Program-made: the position numbers and the translations under genes | In this document: positions 33,199 through 42,195 of the stretch, in pieces | Numbering within the stretch: the first letter of the stretch is position 1 | Layout: every line of letters starts with the position of its first letter | Source of the DNA: Pseudomonadota bacterium | GTDB taxonomy: Bacteria; Pseudomonadota; Alphaproteobacteria; Rickettsiales; UBA6187 | NCBI GenBank assembly: GCA_027620075.1 | Contig: JAQCEY010000013.1 | Coordinates: 1-42,582 of the forward strand | DNA length: 42,582 nucleotides | Reading direction: 5' to 3' | Notes under the pieces: generated by a model | Databases searched by the model: none | The model's input: only the letters and a program-made list of their open reading frames with translations | What the model was told of the DNA's origin: nothing

Positions 33199-33933
33199 CT
33201 ATTTATCGGACTCAATTGCTCTTAGGAACGCCATCTCAAGGTTTTTTTCCTTATATTTCTTCAAGAATGTAGCGGAATCACCTTCATAGATAAGCTTGCC
33301 GTTATGCATAACCGCCATTCTGTCGCATATTTCTTCAATATCGGCAAGAATGTGTGAACTAAAAAAGACGGTATTCCCCTGTTCTTTATACTCTTTTAAC
33401 AAAGCCTTAAGCTTAATCCTCGCATTAGGGTCAAGTCCGCTCATAGGCTCGTCAAGCAATAGCAACGGACTACCGGCAAGAAACATTGATAACAACCCGA
33501 GTTTTTGCCCCATACCTTTTGAATATTTACCGATACGGTGATCAAGCACCTTAGGGTCAAGGTCAAGAACTTTAGCTTTTGCCTTTGCTTCCTTTATATC
33601 CAGTTTTTTGCCGTGATATGACAAAGACAATGACAGGAACTCCCTTCCCTTTAAGAATGGTGACGGATAAAATTTCTCCGGCAGATAGGCAATATTTTTG
33701 CGGCTATCAGGGTCGGTAGTGTCCTGATCAAAGAACTTAGTCTCACCCTTATCGGAATTTAACAGGTCAAGGATAATTTTAATCAATGTTGTTTTACCGA
33801 CACCGTTAACCCCTATAAGACCGTATATTTCTCCGGGTCTAACACTGAGTGATACGTTTTTCAGGACTTTTTTTTCTTTGAAATCCTTAGAAACCGAACT
33901 AACCGAAAGAGGTGCTATCTTACTTTTTGCCAC
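33199..33933 (-). CDS. ABC transporter ATP-binding protein
   Basis: This 244-residue ATPase subunit (GTG start with AAAGGA nine bases upstream) has Walker A GVNGVGKTT, Q-loop region IAYLPEKFYP, a divergent signature YSKGMGQK, Walker B LLLLDEPMSGLD and the H-loop FFSSHILADIE. It resembles ABC-2 type exporters' ATPases. No permease gene is adjacent on either side, so the partner is elsewhere. It is 21 bp beyond the last gene of the pilus cluster on the same strand and might be co-transcribed with it. Confidence 0.85.
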   Translation of the reverse strand: MAKSKIAPLSVSSVSKDFKEKKVLKNVSLSVRPGEIYGLIGVNGVGKTTLIKIILDLLNSDKGETKFFDQDTTDPDSRKNIAYLPEKFYPSPFLKGREFLSLSLSYHGKKLDIKEAKAKAKVLDLDPKVLDHRIGKYSKGMGQKLGLLSMFLAGSPLLLLDEPMSGLDPNARIKLKALLKEYKEQGNTVFFSSHILADIEEICDRMAVMHNGKLIYEGDSATFLKKYKEKNLEMAFLRAIESDK

Positions 33934-33954
33934 TTTATAATTCCTTTATATTAA

Positions 33955-34944
33955 TTATTTACCTAACATTGACTGAAGAGCATCAAGCTGCCTAATATAA
34001 TCTTTATTGAATTGTAAACTAGGATCGATTTTTTTTCTAGCAGGATTATCATTATTTTTTACTTCATTAGGCAAAACCTTATTAACTATTTCAGATGCAC
34101 TATCTACCATAGTGTTAACATCACTCGCTAAACCGGTCGGGTCATTGATATTGACTCCATTAGAATCTAATTTTGCCTCATTTGCCGGAACAACTATATC
34201 CTTAGTATATGCAACACCCTCTATAATTTCCATAGACATTGAATCAAACGACTGATTAACTCCGAGCATAAAGGAAATGTCACCGCTTTCAAGATCCACA
34301 ACTATGTTCCTTTCATTCGACATGAATCTGTCATCAGCCATTAAATTATATTTATCCTGCCACCCCGGAGATACATAATCTATCATAGAATCACGCCAGA
34401 CCATCGTCACCTCGGTTTCAGTTACTTTTACTATCTCAACATTGTTATAGTCTTCTCCGAATGATACTTTTTGACCGTTTATCCAAACCGACCAGTTATC
34501 GGGTGCCAGATATAATATAGAACTTAAATAAAACGCCGGAGCTTCTTTGGGTCTTTCAATTTGAGGAACCTCAATAATCGGCTCAACATTATTAGTGGTT
34601 GTCGGTGCTGCCCTTCTTGTTCTATTATCGACCATTCTCGGTGCTTCGGAGAACAGCTCCGGCAATATCTTTGACAAAGGTACGCGTTTTTTATGAGCTA
34701 TAGTCGCCTTCCTCACCCATTCAATTTTCTCACTACTATACATTACGGAGCCTAGCTTCCATAACATTTGATCTTCTTCTTTTTTCTCGCCTTCTGCTTT
34801 ATTAGCACCTTCTGCTTTCGGCAATTCAGACGCATTACCTTCAGATTTGACTTCATTACTAGCCGCCCTTCCGCTTCTACCTTGTGATAAAGCGTTATCA
34901 GGCATAATAAAAATAATAATTATTACAAAATATATCAACTTCAT
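33955..34944 (-). CDS. PilP/GspC-like secreted pilus protein
   Basis: This 329-residue protein has a signal peptide (1-20, MKLIYFVIIIIFIMPDNALS). A disordered Gly/Ala/Glu-rich part follows. Around residues 140-180 is LSSILYLAPDNWSVWINGQKV, with further beta strands (VEIVKVTETEVTMVW), reminiscent of the homology-region fold of GspC and PilP that contacts the secretin. The C-terminal third is hydrophilic. It is the fifth consecutive gene of the minus-strand pilus cluster, 3 bp after the PilO-like gene. PilP-like assignment is from motif feel and position, not a search. The pilus secretin itself is not in view. Confidence 0.6.
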   Translation of the reverse strand: MKLIYFVIIIIFIMPDNALSQGRSGRAASNEVKSEGNASELPKAEGANKAEGEKKEEDQMLWKLGSVMYSSEKIEWVRKATIAHKKRVPLSKILPELFSEAPRMVDNRTRRAAPTTTNNVEPIIEVPQIERPKEAPAFYLSSILYLAPDNWSVWINGQKVSFGEDYNNVEIVKVTETEVTMVWRDSMIDYVSPGWQDKYNLMADDRFMSNERNIVVDLESGDISFMLGVNQSFDSMSMEIIEGVAYTKDIVVPANEAKLDSNGVNINDPTGLASDVNTMVDSASEIVNKVLPNEVKNNDNPARKKIDPSLQFNKDYIRQLDALQSMLGK

Positions 34945-34947
34945 TTC

Positions 34948-35616
34948 TTACCCCTCCTCAGTACCTTCAGGTGGTGTTCCCTCGACAGGAGGTGTATATT
35001 TGAAATCTCTCCAAATAAATCTCAATTTTACATTAACTAAAGCAGGAGATTCACCCCTTGCTATCATTTCCAAATGTTCTTTTTCAATATCCTGATGACG
35101 CTCAACGAAAAAAGTATCTATATTAATATATCCGGGAAATGATTCTATAAGTTCGGCAAGAAAATTAAAAACAACTTCATCGGTAACTGCGGAGAAATCT
35201 ATCGAAACATTACTGCTTGAAACCGTTACCACCTCATTACTCAGTTCAGGATATTTATTTACATTTACATCTTCGGGTTTAGAAAATACAACTTTAAAAT
35301 TAGATAATTTATACTTAGCTTCCAGCCCGTCAATAACAAGTTTTGCAGGAGTAATCCTGATTCCCTGCAATTGTTTTGTTTCTTCATCAAAGGATTCCCA
35401 CACGCTGATAGCCTCTGCAAATTTTACAGCCTGATCGCTAAGGCTGTTTATTTTTTGCCTTTTAGACGAAATGTCATTCTTTAACCAGTCATGCTTCTGT
35501 TTTGTCTTGCCCTGTAAGCTATACAGATAAACAATAACGGCTGAAAATACTCCTAAAATTATAAGGAATATAACAAAACTTAGTATAATCTTTTTCTTTA
35601 CAACTTTCTTCTGCAT
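34948..35616 (-). CDS. PilO-like inner-membrane pilus protein
   Basis: This 222-residue bitopic protein has a short basic cytoplasmic start (MQKKVVKKK), one membrane helix (about 10-32), a coiled-coil segment (KQKHDWLKNDISSKRQKINSL), and a periplasmic domain with alternating strands ending in an acidic Pro/Gly tail. This topology matches PilO of the PilM-N-O-P alignment complex. It lies between the PilMN-like and PilP-like genes. Sequence similarity to PilO is weak, so the name rests on topology and gene order. Confidence 0.6.
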   Translation of the reverse strand: MQKKVVKKKIILSFVIFLIILGVFSAVIVYLYSLQGKTKQKHDWLKNDISSKRQKINSLSDQAVKFAEAISVWESFDEETKQLQGIRITPAKLVIDGLEAKYKLSNFKVVFSKPEDVNVNKYPELSNEVVTVSSSNVSIDFSAVTDEVVFNFLAELIESFPGYINIDTFFVERHQDIEKEHLEMIARGESPALVNVKLRFIWRDFKYTPPVEGTPPEGTEEG

Positions 35617-35633
35617 TTTTTAATCTACTCTAA

Positions 35634-37163
35634 TTAAAAATCATTATTATTTTCCCCACTTGACGTTGTTAATTTTAACTGCACGGGTATAGCCTCCCTG
35701 TTTTCGTCAAATGTAATAGTAGAAGGAAGCTCGGATATAGTTACATCATAACCCTTGCTTGCATCTTTTATTCTTCTGTTAAAATTATCAAAATTCCTGA
35801 GCAGGTCTTCTATCGAATTACCCACATCAACATATTTTAGCTCAAACGTTGCCGTTTCCACGCTTTTTGTATTTCCGCTACTTTGATCATTAGTTTGCGT
35901 ATGATTCCATGAAAAAGACTTCGCTATCGCATATCGCATATGCGGCACTGCTATTTTCTCAACAATGCTAAGAGGGTTGGGAACGTTCTTAAGGATAGTA
36001 TGGAGATTATAAACATTGGTTATCTTATTTGCCTCATCAATGCTATAATCATCTGTTTTTTGAGCATCTTTCCATTTTTTTTCAATACTCACCTTTTCGC
36101 TTTCTAATTTTTTTATGTCACTGTCGGTAGAAAATATATTAAAAATCAGATATCCGGCAAAAATAGTTAATCCCGGAGTTATTAATACGGTCATCGTAGT
36201 GATAACTTTACTCAGAGTTAGAAGACCGTTTAACGACCTCATCTGAGGATTATCCAAAGTAAGGATAGGCTTCATTCTTATAAAATTAGCTGCCAGAACT
36301 ATATCCGAGAACTTATCGTCCTCATTGGCAACATCTTTCAAATCAATCAGAGCCGCCAATTCATGAGGAGTGTATATATTAATCGGGCGACCGTTAATCT
36401 TTACGTCCTGCATACTTTTTTTGATGTCTTTAGGCAATACTGCCGAAATAGATATCTCGCTATCATCGTTAAAACCGAGCCTGCGGATATAATCAATAGT
36501 ATTAAGTATTTCCTGCTCAATATTTCCGGCAACTATTTCTACTATAGTATCTTTTCCGGTTCTGATAAGACGTGTGAATATAACCCTGTTTTTATATATT
36601 ACAACCTGTCTGTAGCCGCCCGTTTTATTGCTTGTTACCAAAAACTGCCATAAAGGAGCCTCTTCTTTCGGCTTTAATAATTTTTTATTCATCGACCTTA
36701 CAAGATTTTCCATCTCTAAAGGCAGCATATATATGCCTTCGAACCTATTCGGCATTGACAATATATAATCTATCCACTCTGACACGGTTGAAGTCAGCGG
36801 TGAAGACGCAAACAGATATATCCAGTCCCTCCTGCCTTCGCTATCACGACCTAATAATATCGCCCCTTTAAGATCTGATGCGGCAAAATCTCTATCAAGC
36901 CTTTTCTTGACAAGTTTACCGATAGCCATTGCACTTACCGCAGGGAGTACCTGCTTTGTATATGATTGCTCCATTATATCGATTGTCAGGCAAACAGGAA
37001 CGTTAGGATGTATTGATAAAATAGCGTTAAACTCCCTTCTGTCACTCAAAGATGCTGATTTTGTAAAAAGCCTTTTTTCTACCTTATTATTATCAACGAG
37101 TACTAATACGGCACCATCGTCACCTATCATCAATATAAATTTTTTATTTTTACCTAATCCCAC
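35634..37163 (-). CDS. PilM-PilN-like fusion protein of the pilus platform
   Basis: I prefer GTG at 37163, because AGGGG lies eight bases before it, whereas the TTG two codons earlier is too close. The N-terminal about 300 residues look like an actin-fold PilM-type domain (FILMIGDDGAVLVLVD, then repeated strand-helix units such as IVEIVAGNIEQEILNTIDYIRR). One membrane helix follows (about 330-352). Then a coiled coil and a periplasmic PilN-like domain follow, with VEKIAVPHMRYAIAKSFSW and IEDLLRNFDNFNRRIKDA. In most systems PilM and PilN are separate and PilM docks on the PilN tail. Here they appear joined. Assignment by topology and operon order. Confidence 0.6.
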   Translation of the reverse strand: MGLGKNKKFILMIGDDGAVLVLVDNNKVEKRLFTKSASLSDRREFNAILSIHPNVPVCLTIDIMEQSYTKQVLPAVSAMAIGKLVKKRLDRDFAASDLKGAILLGRDSEGRRDWIYLFASSPLTSTVSEWIDYILSMPNRFEGIYMLPLEMENLVRSMNKKLLKPKEEAPLWQFLVTSNKTGGYRQVVIYKNRVIFTRLIRTGKDTIVEIVAGNIEQEILNTIDYIRRLGFNDDSEISISAVLPKDIKKSMQDVKINGRPINIYTPHELAALIDLKDVANEDDKFSDIVLAANFIRMKPILTLDNPQMRSLNGLLTLSKVITTMTVLITPGLTIFAGYLIFNIFSTDSDIKKLESEKVSIEKKWKDAQKTDDYSIDEANKITNVYNLHTILKNVPNPLSIVEKIAVPHMRYAIAKSFSWNHTQTNDQSSGNTKSVETATFELKYVDVGNSIEDLLRNFDNFNRRIKDASKGYDVTISELPSTITFDENREAIPVQLKLTTSSGENNNDF

Positions 37164-37176
37164 GAACAAAGCCCCT

Positions 37177-38379
37177 TTAAAAATTCATTTTACTAAAGCT
37201 GTTATATAACGGCCCGAATACCGCTAACGATATCCACATCATTATAAGACCCATTACAATAGTTAAAAACGGTTGTATTACACCGACCATGTTATTAACC
37301 GAATCCTCAACCTCCTTATCATAGAAGAAATTAATGTTCTCAATGGTTACATCAAGGTTACCGCTTTCTTCCCCGACCTTGAACATTCTTATCACCAGAT
37401 TCGGAAAACGGCTTGAAACCTTCAGCGATTCGGTTAACGAGTTACCCTCCGACACACTTTTTTTAATAACACTGGCATTCTCAGATATAACTTTATTTTT
37501 TACAACATTATTCGCTACATCAAGACAATCTAATATACCGATACCGCTTTTATACATAATTCCGAAGAAATGGCAGAACCTTGCCAGTTCAATCTTACTT
37601 ATAGTAGTACCCACAACCGGTATTTTTAATTTAAACACATCAACATTATAAGCAAAACCATCTGAAAATTTTATAAGCATCTTTATTATAATAACTAATA
37701 ATATCGGTACGCTAAATATCAAATACCAGTAATCTATAAAAAAGTTTGACGTATTTATCAAAGCAGTGGTGTAAATCGGCAAATCAAAGTTCTGAGCAGT
37801 CAGGAACGAAGATAATTTCGGTATAACAAAAAGCATCATCAACGATATGATTCCGAACATCAAAAACAGTAGGAACGTAGGATAATATATCGCTTTCTTT
37901 ATCTTGCTTCTGATATAATTCACCCATTTTAAGTGGTGTCCCAAATGGTGGAAAACTTCATGTAGGTTTCCTGATTTTTCACCGGCTTCAACAAGTGCTA
38001 TAAATACCGAGTCGAATATCTTGGGGTGTTCCGACAGAGCTTTAGAAAGCATTTTACCCGAATGTACCGCATCAAATACTTCAGCCATCATATCTTTAAT
38101 AGCAGGACTATCGGCAGAATCTCTGATATCCGCTATTGAATCCAATATAGGCACACCGGCTCTTTCTAATTGTTCAATATGCACGCAAAACAGAATCTTA
38201 TCCTGTAGCGATACTTTATTGAACATTCCGCCTTTTTTTTCTTTGGCAACTTTTTCATCAACAAGGTCAAGCCCGATACCGTTCAGCCTCTCGGCAAGGT
38301 CAACTTCATTGACCGCCGAAATATTGCCGCGTATCTTCCTTCCTTTTTCATTTAATGCTACATAATTATATATAGGCAT
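37177..38379 (-). CDS. pilC: PilC/GspF inner-membrane platform protein
   Basis: This 400-residue protein has two GspF domains. The first shows MPIYNYVALNEKGRKIRGNI and FCVHIEQLERAGVPILDSI, then LVEAGEKSGNLHEVFHHLG. The second has ELARFCHFFGIMYKSGIGILDCL, then MFKVGEESGNLDVTIENI. Three membrane helices are visible (two around residues 170-240, and one at the C-terminus). The GEKSGNL/GEESGNL repeat is diagnostic. It forms the platform on which the PilB and PilT motors act. Confidence 0.92.
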   Translation of the reverse strand: MPIYNYVALNEKGRKIRGNISAVNEVDLAERLNGIGLDLVDEKVAKEKKGGMFNKVSLQDKILFCVHIEQLERAGVPILDSIADIRDSADSPAIKDMMAEVFDAVHSGKMLSKALSEHPKIFDSVFIALVEAGEKSGNLHEVFHHLGHHLKWVNYIRSKIKKAIYYPTFLLFLMFGIISLMMLFVIPKLSSFLTAQNFDLPIYTTALINTSNFFIDYWYLIFSVPILLVIIIKMLIKFSDGFAYNVDVFKLKIPVVGTTISKIELARFCHFFGIMYKSGIGILDCLDVANNVVKNKVISENASVIKKSVSEGNSLTESLKVSSRFPNLVIRMFKVGEESGNLDVTIENINFFYDKEVEDSVNNMVGVIQPFLTIVMGLIMMWISLAVFGPLYNSFSKMNF

Positions 38380-38405
38380 TTTTCACTTTACCTTTGTTAA
38401 TTTTA

Positions 38406-40424
38406 TTATAACCTTTCGGTCATATCTACCGTCCTTATTAATTCATCAAGATCGGTTATGCCCGCAAGTGCCTTTTTTATTCCGTCATTTACCATCGGAA
38501 CAAACCCCTTTTCAGCTGCGTACTGAACCATAGTTCTCCTTGATGCCCCCGTTGATATCAATTCATCAAGCCCTTTATCACAAGGGAATATTTCATGCAC
38601 CGCAATACGCCCCTTATATCCTGTATGCATACATTCTTCACACCCTTTCCTGCGGAATATTCTTATTTTCCGACTAGGATCAACCCTATAGATTTTTGAT
38701 TCCTCTTCGGTTATATGATCCGCCTGTCTACAATTTAAACACAACTTTCTTAACAATCTCTGAGCGATAACACAAATTAACGAACCTCCAAGAAGATGCG
38801 GCGGAATACCTATATCTACCAGCCTCGGTATCGCACCTACGGCATCATTGGTGTGTAATGTAGTAAATACTTTGTGACCCGTCATCGCAGCACGTATCGC
38901 CATACTGGCGGTTGCCTCGTCACGCACCTCACCCACGAATATGATGTCAGGATCCTGCCTCATTAACGATTTAATACCGTCAACAAAATCCATACCCTTA
39001 TCTTCTTTAATGTCCGACTGACGTATCATTGACAACTGATACTCCACCGGATTTTCCAATGTCATAATATTGACATCAACCTCGTTTATCAGGTTCAATA
39101 TAGAATAAAGAGTGGTTGTTTTACCGCTACCCGTAGGTCCTGTAACAATTATAATTCCTTCAGGTCGCTTCAGTAGCTTTCTTAGCAAAATTTCATTTTT
39201 TTCAGACAATCCTAATTGTTCCAACGGAACTAATGACTTACGCTTATCCAATATACGCAGTACGATATTTTCACCAAATACGGTAGGATGCGTAGCAACA
39301 CGGAAGTCAATGTCACGTCCTAATACGAAATAACTTGTTCGACCGTCTTGAGGATTTCTTGTTTCGGCGATGTTCATACCGGACATAATCTTTATCCTTA
39401 CCACCACCGCAGGCCAGTAATCCTTATGGAAGCTTCTTACCTGAATAAGCTTGCCGTCAATACGGTAACGCAGCCTTACAAAGTTTCCCTCAGGCTCAAG
39501 GTGGATATCCGAAGCTCCCCGTTTAATAGCATCTACTAAAATAGCATCTACCAGACGCACGGTGGGATTAATATAACCGTCCATTTCACCGTTTATCTGC
39601 TTATCTTTATCGGAGATACCCGTCTCTATCTCTCTTAAAATACCGCTTATTGAAGTTTCATAACCATAATACTGGTCGATTATTTCCAGCAGATCGCTCT
39701 CAGGAGCATATACGGGAACAATTTTTAATGTCCTCGGGAAATACTTCCTTATCTGGTCAATGGCAAGAATGTTGTAAATATCCGTAATAGCCACACGGAC
39801 GGCACCGTCTTCCATAGCAACCGGAACGGCTTTTGAACGCATAGCGACATCTTTAGGAACTTTTTGGATTAAATTAGGATCCAGAACCGTTTTTTTAATA
39901 TCGAATATTTTTACGCCGGACGACTCGGTCAGAACCTCACCTAAAGTACTTTCGGTAATAAAGCCCATATCGATAAGTACGGCTCCGAGCATCTTCTTCT
40001 TGCCCTTAGGCTGGTTCTTCTGCTCGGTCAGAGCGGTTTCCAACTGGTCTTTTGATATCAGACCTTTATTTAGAAGCTTTTCACCCAACGGTACATTTTT
40101 AACAGGCTCGCCTTCTTTACCTTCACTATCTTTAGTGGCAACCGGCATCGGCGGCACTTTAGAACCACTAGAAATCGGAGCCGGAGGAACAGTTGAGGAT
40201 TGGGCTTTATTTTCGCTAATATTTCCGCCCGATCCCTTGGATACGGGTACTTGACCTAATGTATTTTGCTTTTGCTGTAATTTAGGATTAGGGTTACCGG
40301 CAGCTATGTTAGTGCTGATATTTTTAGGTTCCGTTTTCATTCTATCCGGGTTTATACCGGCATGTGTCCTAGGGGGATTTCCCCCTGCCGGTACACTGCT
40401 AGCACCCTGATTTAAGTCTGTCAA
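38406..40424 (-). CDS. pilB: Type IV pilus/type II secretion assembly ATPase PilB/GspE
   Basis: This 672-residue assembly motor starts with TTG and has GGGAGG six bases upstream. A disordered Pro/Ser/Asn-rich leader (about 1-105) precedes the GspE N-terminal domain (LGEKLLNKGLISKDQLETAL). The ATPase core has Walker A GPTGSGKTTTLYS, Asp box LENPVEYQ, Walker B DIIFVGEVRDEATA and His box GHKVFTTLHTNDA. A zinc-binding tetracysteine is split as LCLNCRQ and GCEECMHTGYKGR. It is the first gene of the minus-strand pilus cluster. The long leader is unusual and could be a regulatory or localisation segment. Confidence 0.92.
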   Translation of the reverse strand: MTDLNQGASSVPAGGNPPRTHAGINPDRMKTEPKNISTNIAAGNPNPKLQQKQNTLGQVPVSKGSGGNISENKAQSSTVPPAPISSGSKVPPMPVATKDSEGKEGEPVKNVPLGEKLLNKGLISKDQLETALTEQKNQPKGKKKMLGAVLIDMGFITESTLGEVLTESSGVKIFDIKKTVLDPNLIQKVPKDVAMRSKAVPVAMEDGAVRVAITDIYNILAIDQIRKYFPRTLKIVPVYAPESDLLEIIDQYYGYETSISGILREIETGISDKDKQINGEMDGYINPTVRLVDAILVDAIKRGASDIHLEPEGNFVRLRYRIDGKLIQVRSFHKDYWPAVVVRIKIMSGMNIAETRNPQDGRTSYFVLGRDIDFRVATHPTVFGENIVLRILDKRKSLVPLEQLGLSEKNEILLRKLLKRPEGIIIVTGPTGSGKTTTLYSILNLINEVDVNIMTLENPVEYQLSMIRQSDIKEDKGMDFVDGIKSLMRQDPDIIFVGEVRDEATASMAIRAAMTGHKVFTTLHTNDAVGAIPRLVDIGIPPHLLGGSLICVIAQRLLRKLCLNCRQADHITEEESKIYRVDPSRKIRIFRRKGCEECMHTGYKGRIAVHEIFPCDKGLDELISTGASRRTMVQYAAEKGFVPMVNDGIKKALAGITDLDELIRTVDMTERL

Positions 40425-40529
40425 ATTAGCCTCCCGTTACCTACGAAAAAACGCCTGACTATAATTTATAGTCGTCAAATGCTCTTTTATTGTATCACAT
40501 TTTGCAATAAATGAAACAATTTTATTTCA

Positions 40530-41060
40530 CTATTTTTTTCTAAATGCATCAATATCAACAACATTTGCTGATTCTTTCTTAGATTTGCTGCTTTTTTTCT
40601 TTGATTTGGAGTCTTGTTTTTCAGCTTCAAGGTCTTCCATCAGCTCTTTTTCAATAGCCTCGGTCATCTCCTCCAACTCCGTCATATCATCTTCATAGAT
40701 TTCATCCATCTGACGGAATTGCAGACCGAATTTTACGCTCGGATCGGCAAATGCCAAGAGTGCATCGAACGGAGCACCTATATTTTCTTTAACATTATCA
40801 AAGCTTAAGACCACATCGAATCTTTTGTCGGTAACTTTAAGATCCTCAAACTGATGCTGCAACACAATTGTCATCTCATCGGGATATTTTTGTTTCAAAT
40901 TATCCGAAATAACCACTCCCGGATAATTTGTAAGGAACGAAATGAAAAAATGATGTTTACCCGGCAGACCTTCTTTGCTAACACGTTGCAAAGCCTTACG
41001 TACGATAACGTGCATAGCATCATCAATTAATTTTCCGTAATCTATAAAATCGTCACTCAT
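40530..41060 (-). CDS. sspB: SspB-like ClpXP adaptor
   Basis: SspB carries ssrA-tagged proteins to ClpXP. The 176-residue protein follows the alphaproteobacterial type: substrate-binding domain (DDAMHVIVRKALQRVSKEG, then HHFFISFLTNYPGV, then YPDEMTIVLQHQFEDL and RFDVVLSFDNVKE), an acidic/Lys-rich linker, and a C-terminal ClpX-binding motif NVVDIDAFRKK. It lies about 95 bp downstream of ssrA on the same strand. A terminator-like hairpin separates them, so linkage is functional rather than strictly operonic. Confidence 0.92.
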   Translation of the reverse strand: MSDDFIDYGKLIDDAMHVIVRKALQRVSKEGLPGKHHFFISFLTNYPGVVISDNLKQKYPDEMTIVLQHQFEDLKVTDKRFDVVLSFDNVKENIGAPFDALLAFADPSVKFGLQFRQMDEIYEDDMTELEEMTEAIEKELMEDLEAEKQDSKSKKKSSKSKKESANVVDIDAFRKK

Positions 41061-41153
41061 ATTAAAAAATTACCAACTTATCTTAAAAAATAAAAAACAT
41101 ACCTCGTTTTTTTAATTCTTCAAAGTCTAATGTTTACACTAAAAACTTGCAAG

Positions 41154-41188
41154 AAAAAAGGGGACTTCTGTTGCCCGGTGTCCCCCAA
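41154..41188 (-). terminator. Terminator of ssrA
   Basis: On the minus strand GGGGGAC and GTCCCC form a stem around ACCGGGCAACAGAA, immediately followed by TTTTTTCTT. It closes the ssrA transcript about 20 bases after the tag stop codon. The stem probably doubles as a structural element of the precursor's 3' end. Confidence 0.75.
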
Positions 41189-41505
41189 ACCGCTTAATGA
41201 CTTGTTATGCAGCTGCTGCCATTGCTACAGGAGCATAGTTGTCATTAGCAACAACGATACGTTTTGCGTTATCGTTAGCTGCTTTCATTGTTGTTAAAGT
41301 AGCATTTACTTTATTTGATTCTTCACGGTGATATCATGCCGGGCAAAATCTTACTTCTTTATTACGCACGTCGATCCTATTTCGTCCCCGCCAAAATTCA
41401 CTAGATTTAGTGGACTTTGGTGGACTTTGGTGGAGACGCCGGGTACCGCCCCCGGGTCCGTTACGCCTATTCCAAGCGACGTTTATTACCATAGTTCAAA
41501 AGAAC
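41155..41505 (-). ncRNA. ssrA: tmRNA (circularly permuted, two-piece alphaproteobacterial type)
   Basis: On the minus strand the acceptor piece comes first: GGGGGCGGTACCC (T-arm region), then CGTCTCC-A-CCA (41438-41428, CCA encoded). After a 38-base intervening segment comes GGGGACG (41389-41383), which pairs with CGTCTCC through one G-U to rebuild the acceptor stem. The D-arm-like AAATAGGATCGACG follows. The tag frame ends ANDNYAPVAMAAAA-stop (41249-41205). An upstream in-frame ANDN begins at 41279, giving a possible 24-residue tag with two ANDN blocks. Ends are estimated from promoter and terminator. It rescues stalled ribosomes; sspB is next door. Confidence 0.93.
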
Positions 41506-41511
41506 ACCCTT

Positions 41512-41541
41512 ATTATAACACGGTTTTGTAAGGTTTTGCAA
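41512..41541 (-). promoter_or_regulatory. ssrA promoter
   Basis: Minus-strand -35 TTGCAA (41541-41536) and -10 TATAAT (41517-41512) are separated by 18 bp. The predicted start is near 41505, at AAGGGTGTTC, just before the acceptor piece. Confidence 0.7.
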
Positions 41542-41732
41542 CATTTACACATATAAATTATAAAAATCATTAAAAACCATTTGCATAAATTAAAATGTTA
41601 ATTATAAATATAATGTAAGTTATATGTTGATACGAATAAAGAAGGCATAAATCCCACAGATAACAACCTTCTAATGCAAAATACTTTCAATATATTATAA
41701 ATGTTTAAACTTAACTCACAAAAGGTTAATAT

Positions 41733-41921
41733 ATGAGCATCAACAAAACCAGAATCGCTTCAGTTGAAGAAGCTTTAGTAGTAAATCAAAATTATGACCT
41801 TTCAAGATCGCCCTTAGAGCAGGTTAATAGAAAAAACTCCATACAGCCACAAGACGATAGCTTTACGTCAAGAAGATTAGCCGAAATAGAAAGCTTAAAC
41901 AGATCGGGACGTGCAGTTTAA
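41733..41921 (+). CDS. Hypothetical small protein (62 aa)
   Basis: ATG is preceded by AAAGG about eight bases upstream. The soluble, polar product contains VEEALVVNQNYDLSRSPLEQVNRKNS and a C-terminal RRLAEIESLNRSGRAV. No signal peptide, membrane helix or known motif. It stands between ssrA (divergent) and a repeat-rich stretch. Codon use resembles real genes of the window, but function is unknown. Confidence 0.55.
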   Translation: MSINKTRIASVEEALVVNQNYDLSRSPLEQVNRKNSIQPQDDSFTSRRLAEIESLNRSGRAV

Positions 41922-41962
41922 ACAAGCTTAAAAAATTCTTAATTTATAATTCGCCTATTTTT

Positions 41963-42179
41963 ATAGTAAATTTGAATTTAATTTACGCATATATGTCATT
42001 CCACGAATTTGTTTAGTAAAACAAATTATAGTGGAATCCACTATTAAAAAAGTTAGGAAACTTTTTTAATATCGAAAAGTTTTCCTAAACTTTTCGAATT
42101 GGATCCCGTGATAAAAAATTTTACTAAATTTTTTTCATAGGATGACAGGGTGCGTAAATTAAATTCAAACTTATTTTAC
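41963..42179. mobile_element. Palindromic repeat element with 19-bp terminal inverted repeats
   Basis: TTTGAATTTAATTTACGCA (41971-41989) recurs inverted at 42151-42169, with further partial matching outside. Inside are three nested hairpins: TTCCAC...GTGGAA around GAATTTGTTTAG/AAACAAATTATAG; GTTAGGAAACTTTT with GAAAAGTTTTCCTAAAC; and an AT-rich one between GGATCCCGTGAT and CATAGGATGACAGGG. The GTCATTCC...GGATGACA style is reminiscent of rickettsial palindromic elements. No coding capacity. Confidence 0.6.
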
Positions 42180-42195
42180 GTGCGAACTCAAGCAG

